The notes under the pieces: model-generated
The model's database searches: none
Told to the model about the DNA's origin: nothing
The model's input: the letters and a program-made list of their open reading frames with translations, nothing else
NCBI GenBank assembly: GCA_945865545.1
Contig: CAMBEQ010000008.1
Coordinates: 1 to 64,000 of the forward strand
Reading direction: 5' to 3'
DNA from: Sediminibacterium ginsengisoli
GTDB lineage: Bacteria > Bacteroidota > Bacteroidia > Chitinophagales > Chitinophagaceae
Length of the DNA: 64,000 nucleotides
Shown here: piece by piece, positions 1 to 7,756 of the stretch
How positions within the stretch are numbered: position 1 is the stretch's first letter
How the letters are laid out: each line of letters starts with the position of its first letter
Position numbers and translations under genes: made by a program

Positions 1-324
1 GTAAATATTGATACGCTAGAAAAAAATATGGACAGTGTGATCAACGAATTTAAAAATGGTTTAGTAGGGGAGCGTGAATTTCAAAAAGTAAAAAACCAAA
101 TTACCACTGAATTGGTAAATTCAAAAGCAACCATGGCGGGTATTGCGGAAAGCTTGGCCAACAATGAAGTTTATTTTGGAGATGCCAATTTAATCAATAC
201 AGAATTAGAGAAATACAATAAAGTAACCAGACAGGATGTAATGAATGTGGCTAAAAAATATTTAAATAAAGAAAATCGAGTAGTACTTTATTATTTACCC
301 AAAGAAAAACCAACTGCGAAATAA
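1..324 (+). CDS. M16 family zinc peptidase, C-terminal end (partial)
   Basis: The reading frame is open from the first base, so this is the end of a longer gene; the ATG at 28 is internal. The visible part resembles the last helical region of M16 (insulinase/pitrilysin) peptidases, with a stretch like GEREFQKVKNQITTELVNSK and an ending typical of the family (VVLYYLPKE). The zinc motif HxxEH would lie upstream of the window and cannot be seen. It is followed after 28 nt by a second M16 gene, the usual arrangement for paired M16 subunits, where one chain carries the metal site and the other completes the chamber. It probably acts in the periplasm. Certain that it is partial; family assignment rests on a short region and on the neighbour. 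Confidence 0.8.
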   Translation, partial: VNIDTLEKNMDSVINEFKNGLVGEREFQKVKNQITTELVNSKATMAGIAESLANNEVYFGDANLINTELEKYNKVTRQDVMNVAKKYLNKENRVVLYYLPKEKPTAK

Positions 325-352
325 TTAAGCTTGTACAAATAAAAATAATATT

Positions 353-2419
353 ATGAAAAAATTGATATACATCACCTTATTTACTTTGCCATTGTGTGTG
401 ATGGCGCAAAAGATAGATCGAACCAAGGCGCCCGCTCCCGGCAAGGCGCCACTCATTCAAGTGGCCGATCCTGTTAAGTTTACTTTAGCCAATGGCTTGC
501 AAGTTTTTGTAGTAAAAAACACCAAGCTTCCAAGAGTTTCTGCCACCTTGGCTTTGGATATTGATGGAATTCAAGAAGGGGAGAAGGCTGGTTTTGCAGA
601 TCTTGCCGGTCAATTGCTTAAAAGAGGCACAGAAAAAAAATCAAAAGCTGAATTAGATGAAGCAGTAGAATATCTAGGCGGTAGTTTGTCTACCTCTAGC
701 AGATACGCTTCGGTAAGTTCACTTAAAAATAATTTTCCAAAATTAATGGAGTTGTTGTCAGAAGTTATTTTACATCCAGCCTTAGCTAATGAAGAATTAG
801 AGAAATTGAGAACACAAACCATTTCTGGCATTGAAGCTAGTAAAGATGAACCCGATGCTATTGCCAGCAATGTAGTTAACAAATTGGTTTATGGGGCCAA
901 TCATGCCTATGGAGAAATTACTACTGTAAAAACAGTCAGTGCAGTTAAACTAGAAGATGTAAAAAACTTTGTAAAAACATATTGGATACCTAATAATGCC
1001 TATTTAATTTTTGTAGGCGATATTGAACCAGCAACTGCTAAAGCCTTAGCAGAGAAAAATTTTAATACTTGGGCGAAAGGAAATTATACCAGACCCAATT
1101 ATGAAAAGCCTGCCCTTCCTGCTACTTCTTATATTGCCATTGTGGATCGACCATCATCGGTTCAAAGCCTGGTCTCAGTAGCTTCTACAGTCAACTTAAC
1201 TAAGGGCGCTCCCAATGACATTCCTTCTATAGTCATGAACAATATATTGGGTGGTGGTTCTTCGGGTAGATTATTTTTGAATTTGAGAGAAAAGCATGGG
1301 TTTACTTATGGTGCCTATTCTTCCATTAAGCCCGATTATCAAATTGGTTTTTTCAAAGCCGAATCCTCTGTTAGAAATGAAAAAACAGATAGTGCCATTC
1401 AAGAAATATTTAATGAATTAAATAGTATTCGTAATACTAAGGTGGGCGATACGGAATTAAGTCAAATAAAAAATTATTTGGCAGGTGGCTTTGCCCGTTC
1501 TTTAGAAGATCCTGCTACTATAGCCAACTTTGCATTATCCATTGCAGTGAATCATTTACCAGCTGATTATTACCAAAAGTATTTAACCAATTTGGCAGCA
1601 GTGAATGCATCCAAAGTACAAGATGTGGCCAATGTTTTATTGAACCCTAATAAAATGCATATTGTAATTGTTGGCAATGCAAAACAAATTGCCAAGGGCT
1701 TAGAAAAATATGGTCCAATAAAGTATTTTGATATTGAAGGCAATGAATTAGCCCCACCAGTGGAAGTAAAGGCAGATGCAAGCTTAACCCCAGCCAGTTT
1801 AATGGGAAAAGTAATTTCTGCTATTGGTTCTAAAGAAGCTTTGGCAGCGGTAACGGATGTGCAATTAAAAGGGACAGCCAGTTTGATGGGTCAGACACTC
1901 AATATGGAACAGACTATTATTGTTCCAGGTAATTCAGTGACTACCATGTCTATGGGCGCTATGACCATTATGCGTCAAGCAGTGGTGGATGGCAAATATT
2001 CTGTGAACCAACAAGGGCAGGAAGCGCCAATAACAGAGGATGTAAAAGAGGGTTTAGATGAATCTGCCAACATTGCTCCAGAGCAATTATATTTAACAAA
2101 AGGTTATCAATTAAAAATTGTTGGCGCTGAAAAAATAAATAATAAAGACGCTATTGATGTAGAAGTGACCACGCCGTCAGGGAAAGTTTCTCATCGTTAT
2201 TATGATGCAACTACTTATTTATTAGTTAAAACTTCTAAGTCGGAAGAAGTACCTGGAAGAGGCACGGTTACTCAACAACATTTCTTTAATGCTTACCAGC
2301 AAGTCAATGGAATTCAATTGGCTTCAGATGAGTTGATTGATATGGGGCAGTTAAAAATTACAGTGAAATATTCTAGTATTAAAGTAAACCAAGGATTAAA
2401 AACAAGTGACTTAAAGTAA
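353..2419 (+). CDS. M16 family peptidase-like protein, non-catalytic subunit, with extra C-terminal domain
   Basis: 688 aa with a signal peptide (MKKLIYITLFTLPLCVMAQ), so exported to the periplasm. Residues about 40-480 form the two M16 modules (FTLANGLQVFVVKN near the start, NNILGGGSSGRLFLNLREKHGFTYG in the second). Where active M16 enzymes carry HxxEH, this protein reads GFADLAGQLLKRGT (about 80-93), with no His or Glu pair. It is therefore expected to be the non-zinc partner of the upstream M16 chain, as in known heterodimeric bacterial M16 peptidases. Residues about 510-688 are an additional domain (MGKVISAIGSKEALAAVTDV onward) whose pattern recalls LolA-like carrier folds; this is inference. 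Likely co-transcribed with the preceding gene. A strong hairpin follows the stop. Confidence 0.88.
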   Translation: MKKLIYITLFTLPLCVMAQKIDRTKAPAPGKAPLIQVADPVKFTLANGLQVFVVKNTKLPRVSATLALDIDGIQEGEKAGFADLAGQLLKRGTEKKSKAELDEAVEYLGGSLSTSSRYASVSSLKNNFPKLMELLSEVILHPALANEELEKLRTQTISGIEASKDEPDAIASNVVNKLVYGANHAYGEITTVKTVSAVKLEDVKNFVKTYWIPNNAYLIFVGDIEPATAKALAEKNFNTWAKGNYTRPNYEKPALPATSYIAIVDRPSSVQSLVSVASTVNLTKGAPNDIPSIVMNNILGGGSSGRLFLNLREKHGFTYGAYSSIKPDYQIGFFKAESSVRNEKTDSAIQEIFNELNSIRNTKVGDTELSQIKNYLAGGFARSLEDPATIANFALSIAVNHLPADYYQKYLTNLAAVNASKVQDVANVLLNPNKMHIVIVGNAKQIAKGLEKYGPIKYFDIEGNELAPPVEVKADASLTPASLMGKVISAIGSKEALAAVTDVQLKGTASLMGQTLNMEQTIIVPGNSVTTMSMGAMTIMRQAVVDGKYSVNQQGQEAPITEDVKEGLDESANIAPEQLYLTKGYQLKIVGAEKINNKDAIDVEVTTPSGKVSHRYYDATTYLLVKTSKSEEVPGRGTVTQQHFFNAYQQVNGIQLASDELIDMGQLKITVKYSSIKVNQGLKTSDLK

Positions 2420-2449
2420 TAAGATTAAGGCACAAAATATTTCTACTAT

Positions 2450-2490
2450 AAAAATGTCCCGCTTCGATTGCTCGTTGCGGGACATTTTTT
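2450..2490. terminator. Bidirectional rho-independent terminator
   Basis: A perfect 13-bp inverted repeat (AAAAATGTCCCGC / GCGGGACATTTTT) is flanked by A-run and T-run. It lies between the convergent ends of the M16 gene (+) and the FadL-like gene (-), so it can end transcription from both sides. Confidence 0.9.
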
Positions 2491-2507
2491 ATTCTTGGAT
2501 GAATTTC

Positions 2508-4040
2508 TTATTTAGTGAATCTAATACCGTAACCAATATTAAATATCAATTGATTACCGGTCATATTAGCAAATGTGTTTGCTTTGTCATTTAATCTGTA
2601 AGGGAAGACGACATCTCTATTGGTGCTTTTTATTACGGTAAAATCAATAAAATGTCTATTAGTTCTGTATCCAATTCCGCCGCTTATTGACATCCTGGCG
2701 GCTTTAAGCGCTTCGTCTGCATAAGGAGTGCCGTAATAAGCAGTTCCTGCGCGTATCATCCAATTGGCATCTAATTTTATTTCTGAACCAATTTTAATGT
2801 TAAAATTATTTTTATAAATTTCTTTAATGGTACTATTCAATAAGCTATAATAATTGGTAGATTCATCATCATAGGTATTGGAATAAAATCGAGTAGCAGC
2901 ATAATTTACCCATTCAACATCTGCACTAATAAAACCAAGCGGTTGAGTTGGCTTGCTAGGAGACGCGAAAAAATAACTAGTACTAAAAATTGTTTTTAGT
3001 GGGGTTGCTACCGTGTATTCTCTTTGTCCTGGATAACCATTGTTTAAATCGTCTGAGCTGGCAGATAAAGTGCCTGCATACTTCTCCGTATTGGTGTTCA
3101 TATCCACACTTAATAAATCTCTAAATGAAATCAATTGAGGAGTATGTAAGGAGAATCCGACTCTTAAAAAAGATTCAGGTTTGTAAATAGCACCAAATTT
3201 GGCTCCAATACCCCAACCTTTGGAATTGAATGTTTCATTGATGGAGAAACCGGCAAAATCATTATTAGCATTATTAGTAGCGTCTGTTTCAGAATAATAA
3301 AGTGATTTACTATAATTGATCATAGGCACAATGAAACTTGCTCCTAAGTATAATTTATCTTCCATATTTCCGCCCCAACCAAAAGCCAGTTCATTGTAAC
3401 TGCCGGTTGTAACAGCATCATAATTTTGTTTTACACCTGATGAAATGGGTACTAAACTTTGGTAACCAGTAATGGCTCCACTTGCATTGGCGGTGGTATC
3501 AATTAAATAAGTTCTATAAGCCAATGAGCTTCCAAAAATATAATCACTTAAAGCTGAATTGGTATCTGCTTGATAAGCAATTAATTCTTCTAAATATTTC
3601 TCAGACAAACTACTGTAATTATTTTGTCCATTAAAACTTACACGGTTAGAAAAATCGGCAATTTGATTAAAGGTAACTGAGAAAGCGGTGCTGGTCCAAT
3701 TATTAACTTTTTTCCCTTCTGCTAATACTATTCCAATAGATCCAAAATTAGATTTGCTGTTATTACTAGTATTATTCGTACCACGGTAATCGAACTTATT
3801 GTTTTGAACTAAAAACTTTGGGGTTAATAAAAATTCACTTGATTTATACAAGCCCAATCCAGCAGGATTGATATGATTAGAAGATAAATCTCCGCCCAAT
3901 GAACCCATGGCACCCCCTAAAGCATTACTTCTTGACGTTCCACTTGGATTAAACCAAGATAACCTTAATCCATCTTCCGGATCTTGTGCGTAAGTGGTTA
4001 AACTTGATCCTAGGATGATCAATAAAACTAATTTCTTCAT
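2508..4040 (-). CDS. Outer-membrane transport barrel, OmpP1/FadL-like
   Basis: 510 aa with a cleavable signal peptide (MKKLVLLIILGSSLTTYAQ) and a long series of alternating amphipathic strands ending in an aromatic/basic terminus (GYGIRFTK), as expected of an outer-membrane beta-barrel. The N-terminal segment SRSNALGGAMGSLGGDLSSN followed by INPAGLGLY is the signature of the OmpP1/FadL/TodX-like family in Bacteroidota, whose members take up hydrophobic compounds; substrate unknown here. It lies 49 nt downstream of the Gly-rich lipoprotein gene on the same strand. No TAnnTTTG box was found directly upstream, so it may be transcribed with that gene. Confidence 0.78.
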   Translation of the reverse strand: MKKLVLLIILGSSLTTYAQDPEDGLRLSWFNPSGTSRSNALGGAMGSLGGDLSSNHINPAGLGLYKSSEFLLTPKFLVQNNKFDYRGTNNTSNNSKSNFGSIGIVLAEGKKVNNWTSTAFSVTFNQIADFSNRVSFNGQNNYSSLSEKYLEELIAYQADTNSALSDYIFGSSLAYRTYLIDTTANASGAITGYQSLVPISSGVKQNYDAVTTGSYNELAFGWGGNMEDKLYLGASFIVPMINYSKSLYYSETDATNNANNDFAGFSINETFNSKGWGIGAKFGAIYKPESFLRVGFSLHTPQLISFRDLLSVDMNTNTEKYAGTLSASSDDLNNGYPGQREYTVATPLKTIFSTSYFFASPSKPTQPLGFISADVEWVNYAATRFYSNTYDDESTNYYSLLNSTIKEIYKNNFNIKIGSEIKLDANWMIRAGTAYYGTPYADEALKAARMSISGGIGYRTNRHFIDFTVIKSTNRDVVFPYRLNDKANTFANMTGNQLIFNIGYGIRFTK

Positions 4041-4089
4041 AATTTTTATTTATTTAAATACAGGCTTTCAGAATATACGAAATACAATA

Positions 4090-5376
4090 CTATGGATTTT
4101 GACCTCTTCCAGGACGGGCGCTTCCTGCTGAAGTACCCGAACTATTGAAGCCACCACTTCTACCACCAGAGCTATTGATGCTGTTCGTGCTTTGTGGTGC
4201 ACTAAACGAATTAGCTGCTCTATTTTGACTGTTATTAGCGCTGTTATTATTGTTATTAAAATACCTAGCTGGTCTATCAAAACCAGCATTGCCATTAGGG
4301 TTACCATTGCCATTATTTACATTAGCATTATTGGTCACCACTCGTTTTACTAAGCTGCCAAAATTATTATTTACTACAGGGTTGCTTAATGCTCTAGTAT
4401 TGCCAATTGCTGCATTTGAATTGTTATTACTATTGTTGTAACCTCTATTATTTCTGTAAGCACCTAAGGTAACTGCACTATTTTGCATGGAGCGTGTAGC
4501 AATTCTTTGTTGCATATTTCCGCCAAAACCAGGCCTGTTAAAATCATTATTACCTACATAGTAAATTGGACGATAAGGATTCCAGAAGCCTGCATAATAG
4601 GGGTTCCATCCGCCATAGCCAAAACCGCCATAACCAAAACCACCATAACCGAATCCACCACCGAAACCGCCATAGCCGAAACCACCGAATCCACCACCAA
4701 AGCCGCCATAGCCGAAACCACCGCCCCATCCACCAAAACCGCCATAGCCGAAACCACCGCCCCATCCACCAAAACCGCCGAATCCGCCACCCCAGAAAGG
4801 GTCGTATCCAAATCCACCCCATCCACCACCCCAAAAAGGGTCATATCCAAATCCTCCCCAACCTCCATAATAGCCAGCCCATCCAAAACGATTGTTCCAA
4901 AATGGATCCCATCCGCCACCATATCCGAATCCGCCAAATCCACCATAACCCATGCCAAAGCCAATGCTAAAACTTGGATTATTCCAATAGCCAAAATCGT
5001 CAATGCTTGACCATCGATTTCTATTAGCCACCTTTAATCTTAAATAGCGATCGTCTTGATAATTTTGATAATCTTGATATTCTTCACCATCAGTACTTAC
5101 CCCTTCTTGATTGTCGTTGTAATTTTGACTATTGCTTTTATTTTTTTGCTGACTTGAATTATAGTTTTGAGTCTTATTAGCGCCACCCCAATTTTCAGTA
5201 CTAATTATTTTTTTATTGGAGACAATTGTATTAGTATTGTTTGGGGTAGTATATAAATCGTCTGTTGCGATGCTAGTAGATTGCTGTAAACTCGTACATC
5301 CCATTCCTAGTAAACTAAACGTCACTAGGTAGATGGCCATAAGCCTTAAATTAGCGTTCGTTTTAATCTTGTTCAT
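4090..5376 (-). CDS. Gly/Tyr/Phe/Trp-rich repeat lipoprotein
   Basis: 428 aa. The N-terminus has a lipoprotein signal with lipobox LGMGC (Cys27), so it is probably an envelope lipoprotein. Residues about 140-270 are low complexity, built from GYGGFGG, GGWGGGF and GYDPFWGGG units; the last third is Asn-rich. At DNA level the core holds a perfect 36-bp tandem duplication and further imperfect copies, so length probably varies between strains. Similar Bacteroidota proteins are sometimes labelled vitellogenin-like from composition alone, which says nothing about function. An adhesive or surface role is possible but unproven. Several overlapping ORFs in other frames of this region are by-products of the repeat composition. 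Confidence 0.85.
   Translation of the reverse strand: MNKIKTNANLRLMAIYLVTFSLLGMGCTSLQQSTSIATDDLYTTPNNTNTIVSNKKIISTENWGGANKTQNYNSSQQKNKSNSQNYNDNQEGVSTDGEEYQDYQNYQDDRYLRLKVANRNRWSSIDDFGYWNNPSFSIGFGMGYGGFGGFGYGGGWDPFWNNRFGWAGYYGGWGGFGYDPFWGGGWGGFGYDPFWGGGFGGFGGWGGGFGYGGFGGWGGGFGYGGFGGGFGGFGYGGFGGGFGYGGFGYGGFGYGGWNPYYAGFWNPYRPIYYVGNNDFNRPGFGGNMQQRIATRSMQNSAVTLGAYRNNRGYNNSNNNSNAAIGNTRALSNPVVNNNFGSLVKRVVTNNANVNNGNGNPNGNAGFDRPARYFNNNNNSANNSQNRAANSFSAPQSTNSINSSGGRSGGFNSSGTSAGSARPGRGQNP
4705..4776. repeat. Perfect 36-bp tandem duplication inside the Gly-rich lipoprotein gene
   Basis: The 36-base unit starting GCCATAGCCGAAACCACC occurs twice head to tail, 4705-4740 and 4741-4776, with no mismatch. It encodes a 12-residue Gly/Phe/Tyr/Trp unit on the minus strand. 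Shorter imperfect copies extend across about 4600-4940. Confidence 0.92.
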
Positions 5377-5416
5377 TTTGATGTAGTTTAGGTTTTTATA
5401 TGCCCCTTATTTAGCA

Positions 5417-5424
5417 TACATTTG
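5417..5424 (+). promoter_or_regulatory. Putative -7 promoter box for proS
   Basis: TACATTTG matches the Bacteroidota TAnnTTTG consensus. A T-rich stretch (TTTT, about 20 nt upstream) could serve as a weak -33 element. The predicted start lies about 80 nt before the proS ATG, longer than for other genes here, so this is a moderate call. Confidence 0.4.
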
Positions 5425-5507
5425 CTACTATAAAGGTACAAAGTTTTAAAATAATTAGCGTATTTCGTACCCTATTTCTTACAATATAAAAAGTTAAGAT
5501 TTATACA

Positions 5508-6986
5508 ATGGCAAAGGAATTAACATCAAGGGCGCAGGATTACTCACAATGGTACAATGACCTAGTTATTAAAGGGGAACTGGCGGATTACAGCGCCGTG
5601 AGAGGATGTATGGTTATTAAGCCTTATGGGTATGCTTTATGGGAAAATATGCGTGACGTTTTAGACAGGATGTTCAAGGAAACTGGGCATCAAAATGCCT
5701 ATTTCCCCCTATTTGTCCCTAAATCACTTTTTGAAGCAGAAGAAAAAAATGCGGAAGGTTTTGCTAAGGAGTGTGCCGTAGTCACTCATTACCGATTAAT
5801 TGCAGATCCTAAAAACAAAGGCAAATTAATGGTTGACCCAGAAGCAAAATTAGAAGAAGAATTAATTGTTCGTCCAACCAGCGAAGCCATTATTTGGAAT
5901 ACCTACAAAACTTGGATTCAATCTTATCGCGACTTGCCCATTTTAGTAAATCAATGGGCCAATGTAGTTAGATGGGAAATGCGGACTCGCTTATTTTTGC
6001 GTACAGCAGAATTTTTATGGCAGGAAGGTCATACGGCTCATGCGACTGCACAAGAAGCCATTGCAGAAACAAAACAAATGTTGGATGTGTACGCAGACTT
6101 TGTTGAAAACTGGATGGCTGTTCCTGTAATAAAAGGAGTAAAAACGGCCAATGAACGTTTTGCTGGCGCTGAAGATACTTTCTGTATTGAAGCTTTAATG
6201 CAAGATGGAAAAGCATTACAAGCTGGGACATCTCATTTTTTAGGACAAAATTTTGCAAAAGCTTTTGATGTAAAGTTTAGCGATCAGAATAATAAACAAG
6301 AATATGTTTGGGCAACCAGCTGGGGCGTAAGCACTCGTTTAATAGGTGGTTTAGTAATGACACATAGCGATGATGAAGGGTTGGTTTTACCACCTCGTAT
6401 AGCACCCATTCAAGTGGTGATTGTTCCTATCTATAAAGGAGAAGAACAAAAAGCGATACTGGATGAAAAAGTAGCGGAGATCGTAAAATCTTTTAAAGCG
6501 GCAGGCATTAGAGTCAAGTATGACAATTCAGATCATGCTAGACCAGGATGGAAATTTGCAGAGTACGAATTAAAAGGAGTGCCGATAAGAATTGCAATTG
6601 GCGCTCGTGACTTAGAAAATAAACAAGTTGAATTGGCGCGTCGAGATACCAAAGAAAAATCTTCCATTGCCATGGAAGGCTTAACACAAACCGTGGAAAC
6701 TTTATTAGTTGAAATTCAATCGAATTTGTTTGAACGTGCCAAAAAATACCGCGATGAGCATATTACCAAAGCAGATAGCTGGGATGAATTTATAAAAATA
6801 TTAGATACCGATGGTGGTTTTGTTTTAGCACATTGGGATGGGACTGCTGAGACAGAAGATAAAATAAAAGAAATAGCTAAGGCTACTATACGTTGCATTC
6901 CTTTAGACAATCCATTGGAAAAGGGCAAATGTATTTTAACTGGAAATGCTTCCACACAAAGAGTATTGTTCGCAAGAGCTTACTAA
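5508..6986 (+). CDS. proS: Prolyl-tRNA synthetase, archaeal/eukaryal-type
   Basis: 492 aa class II aminoacyl-tRNA synthetase that charges tRNA-Pro with proline in the cytoplasm. Motif 2 is visible as [16 protein letters not shown], preceded by [10 protein letters not shown]; motif 3 lies near [20 protein letters not shown]. An anticodon-binding domain follows ([12 protein letters not shown] onward) and the C-terminal extension ends in an aromatic Tyr, as in the short ProRS type shared with archaea and eukaryotes. The roughly 180-residue editing insertion of the long bacterial type (E. coli) is absent, consistent with the length. This type is usual in Bacteroidota. truB begins 19 nt downstream, so the two are probably co-transcribed. 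Confidence 0.97.
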   Translation: MAKELTSRAQDYSQWYNDLVIKGELADYSAVRGCMVIKPYGYALWENMRDVLDRMFKETGHQNAYFPLFVPKSLFEAEEKNAEGFAKECAVVTHYRLIADPKNKGKLMVDPEAKLEEELIVRPTSEAIIWNTYKTWIQSYRDLPILVNQWANVVRWEMRTRLFLRTAEFLWQEGHTAHATAQEAIAETKQMLDVYADFVENWMAVPVIKGVKTANERFAGAEDTFCIEALMQDGKALQAGTSHFLGQNFAKAFDVKFSDQNNKQEYVWATSWGVSTRLIGGLVMTHSDDEGLVLPPRIAPIQVVIVPIYKGEEQKAILDEKVAEIVKSFKAAGIRVKYDNSDHARPGWKFAEYELKGVPIRIAIGARDLENKQVELARRDTKEKSSIAMEGLTQTVETLLVEIQSNLFERAKKYRDEHITKADSWDEFIKILDTDGGFVLAHWDGTAETEDKIKEIAKATIRCIPLDNPLEKGKCILTGNASTQRVLFARAY

Positions 6987-7005
6987 GATTTAAGTTTCAA
7001 ATTTC

Positions 7006-7746
7006 ATGCGACAAAAACCTATACTAAAAGTACTCGTTCCCTACTTAGAAGGCAAAGTTTTACTTATTGATAAACCTTTGCGTTGGACTTCCTTTGATAT
7101 TGTAAAAAAAGTACGCATACTTACCAGAGTTATTAAAATTGGTCATGCAGGAACTTTAGATCCATTGGCTACCGGGTTGCTTATTATTTGTACGGGTAGT
7201 TTTACCAAACAAATTAATAACTACATGGGTATGTCTAAAGAATATATGGGGACGATGGTTTTGGGAGCGACCACGCCTACTTATGACTTAGAGTCTGAGC
7301 CAGAAAATTTTAAATCTATTGCACATTTAACCAAGGACGAAATACAAAAGGCGACGCTTCCTTTTATTGGTGAAATTTTACAAATGCCACCGCAGCATTC
7401 TGCTATAAAAAAAGATGGGAAAAGATTGTACGAGTCTGCTAGAAAAGGGATTGAAGTAAAAGTAGATCCAAGAAAAGTAAATATGTACAGTTTTGAAATT
7501 ACTCATATTGATTTGCCTACTATTGGATTTAAAGTAGTTTGTTCTACGGGTACTTATATAAGAAGTTTGGTGAAAGATTTTGGTGACGCTTTGCAGGTAG
7601 GTGCCTATATGAGTAGTTTAAGACGAACTAAAATCGGCGACTTTGAAGTAACCAAAGCCATACAATGGCAGGATTTGGAAATAGAAATAGAATCGCTTGT
7701 TGCAACGTCTAATGGTGAAATGAATCAAGACAAAAATTCGGAGTAA
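7006..7746 (+). CDS. truB: tRNA pseudouridine(55) synthase
   Basis: 246 aa. TruB isomerises uridine 55 in the T-loop of tRNAs. The catalytic Asp motif is clear: GHAGTLDPLATGLL near residue 47. Other family features are KPLRWTSFDIVKKVR near the N-terminus, MPPQHSAIKKDGKRLYE, and STGTYIRSLVKDFG. The start at 7006 leaves about 15 residues before the conserved LLIDKP segment, acceptable for the family. It lies directly behind proS, which makes a small tRNA-function operon. The stop is 10 nt from the convergent end of tamL. Confidence 0.97.
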   Translation: MRQKPILKVLVPYLEGKVLLIDKPLRWTSFDIVKKVRILTRVIKIGHAGTLDPLATGLLIICTGSFTKQINNYMGMSKEYMGTMVLGATTPTYDLESEPENFKSIAHLTKDEIQKATLPFIGEILQMPPQHSAIKKDGKRLYESARKGIEVKVDPRKVNMYSFEITHIDLPTIGFKVVCSTGTYIRSLVKDFGDALQVGAYMSSLRRTKIGDFEVTKAIQWQDLEIEIESLVATSNGEMNQDKNSE

Positions 7747-7756
7747 TAAAATAATT

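Noticed and set aside
4068-5010. Several long overlapping ORFs in other frames across the Gly-rich gene (81, 175, 94, 149 and 134 aa)
   Set aside because: They are by-products of the repeated GC-rich codon pattern of the lipoprotein gene; their translations are low-complexity copies of it without start context or family resemblance.
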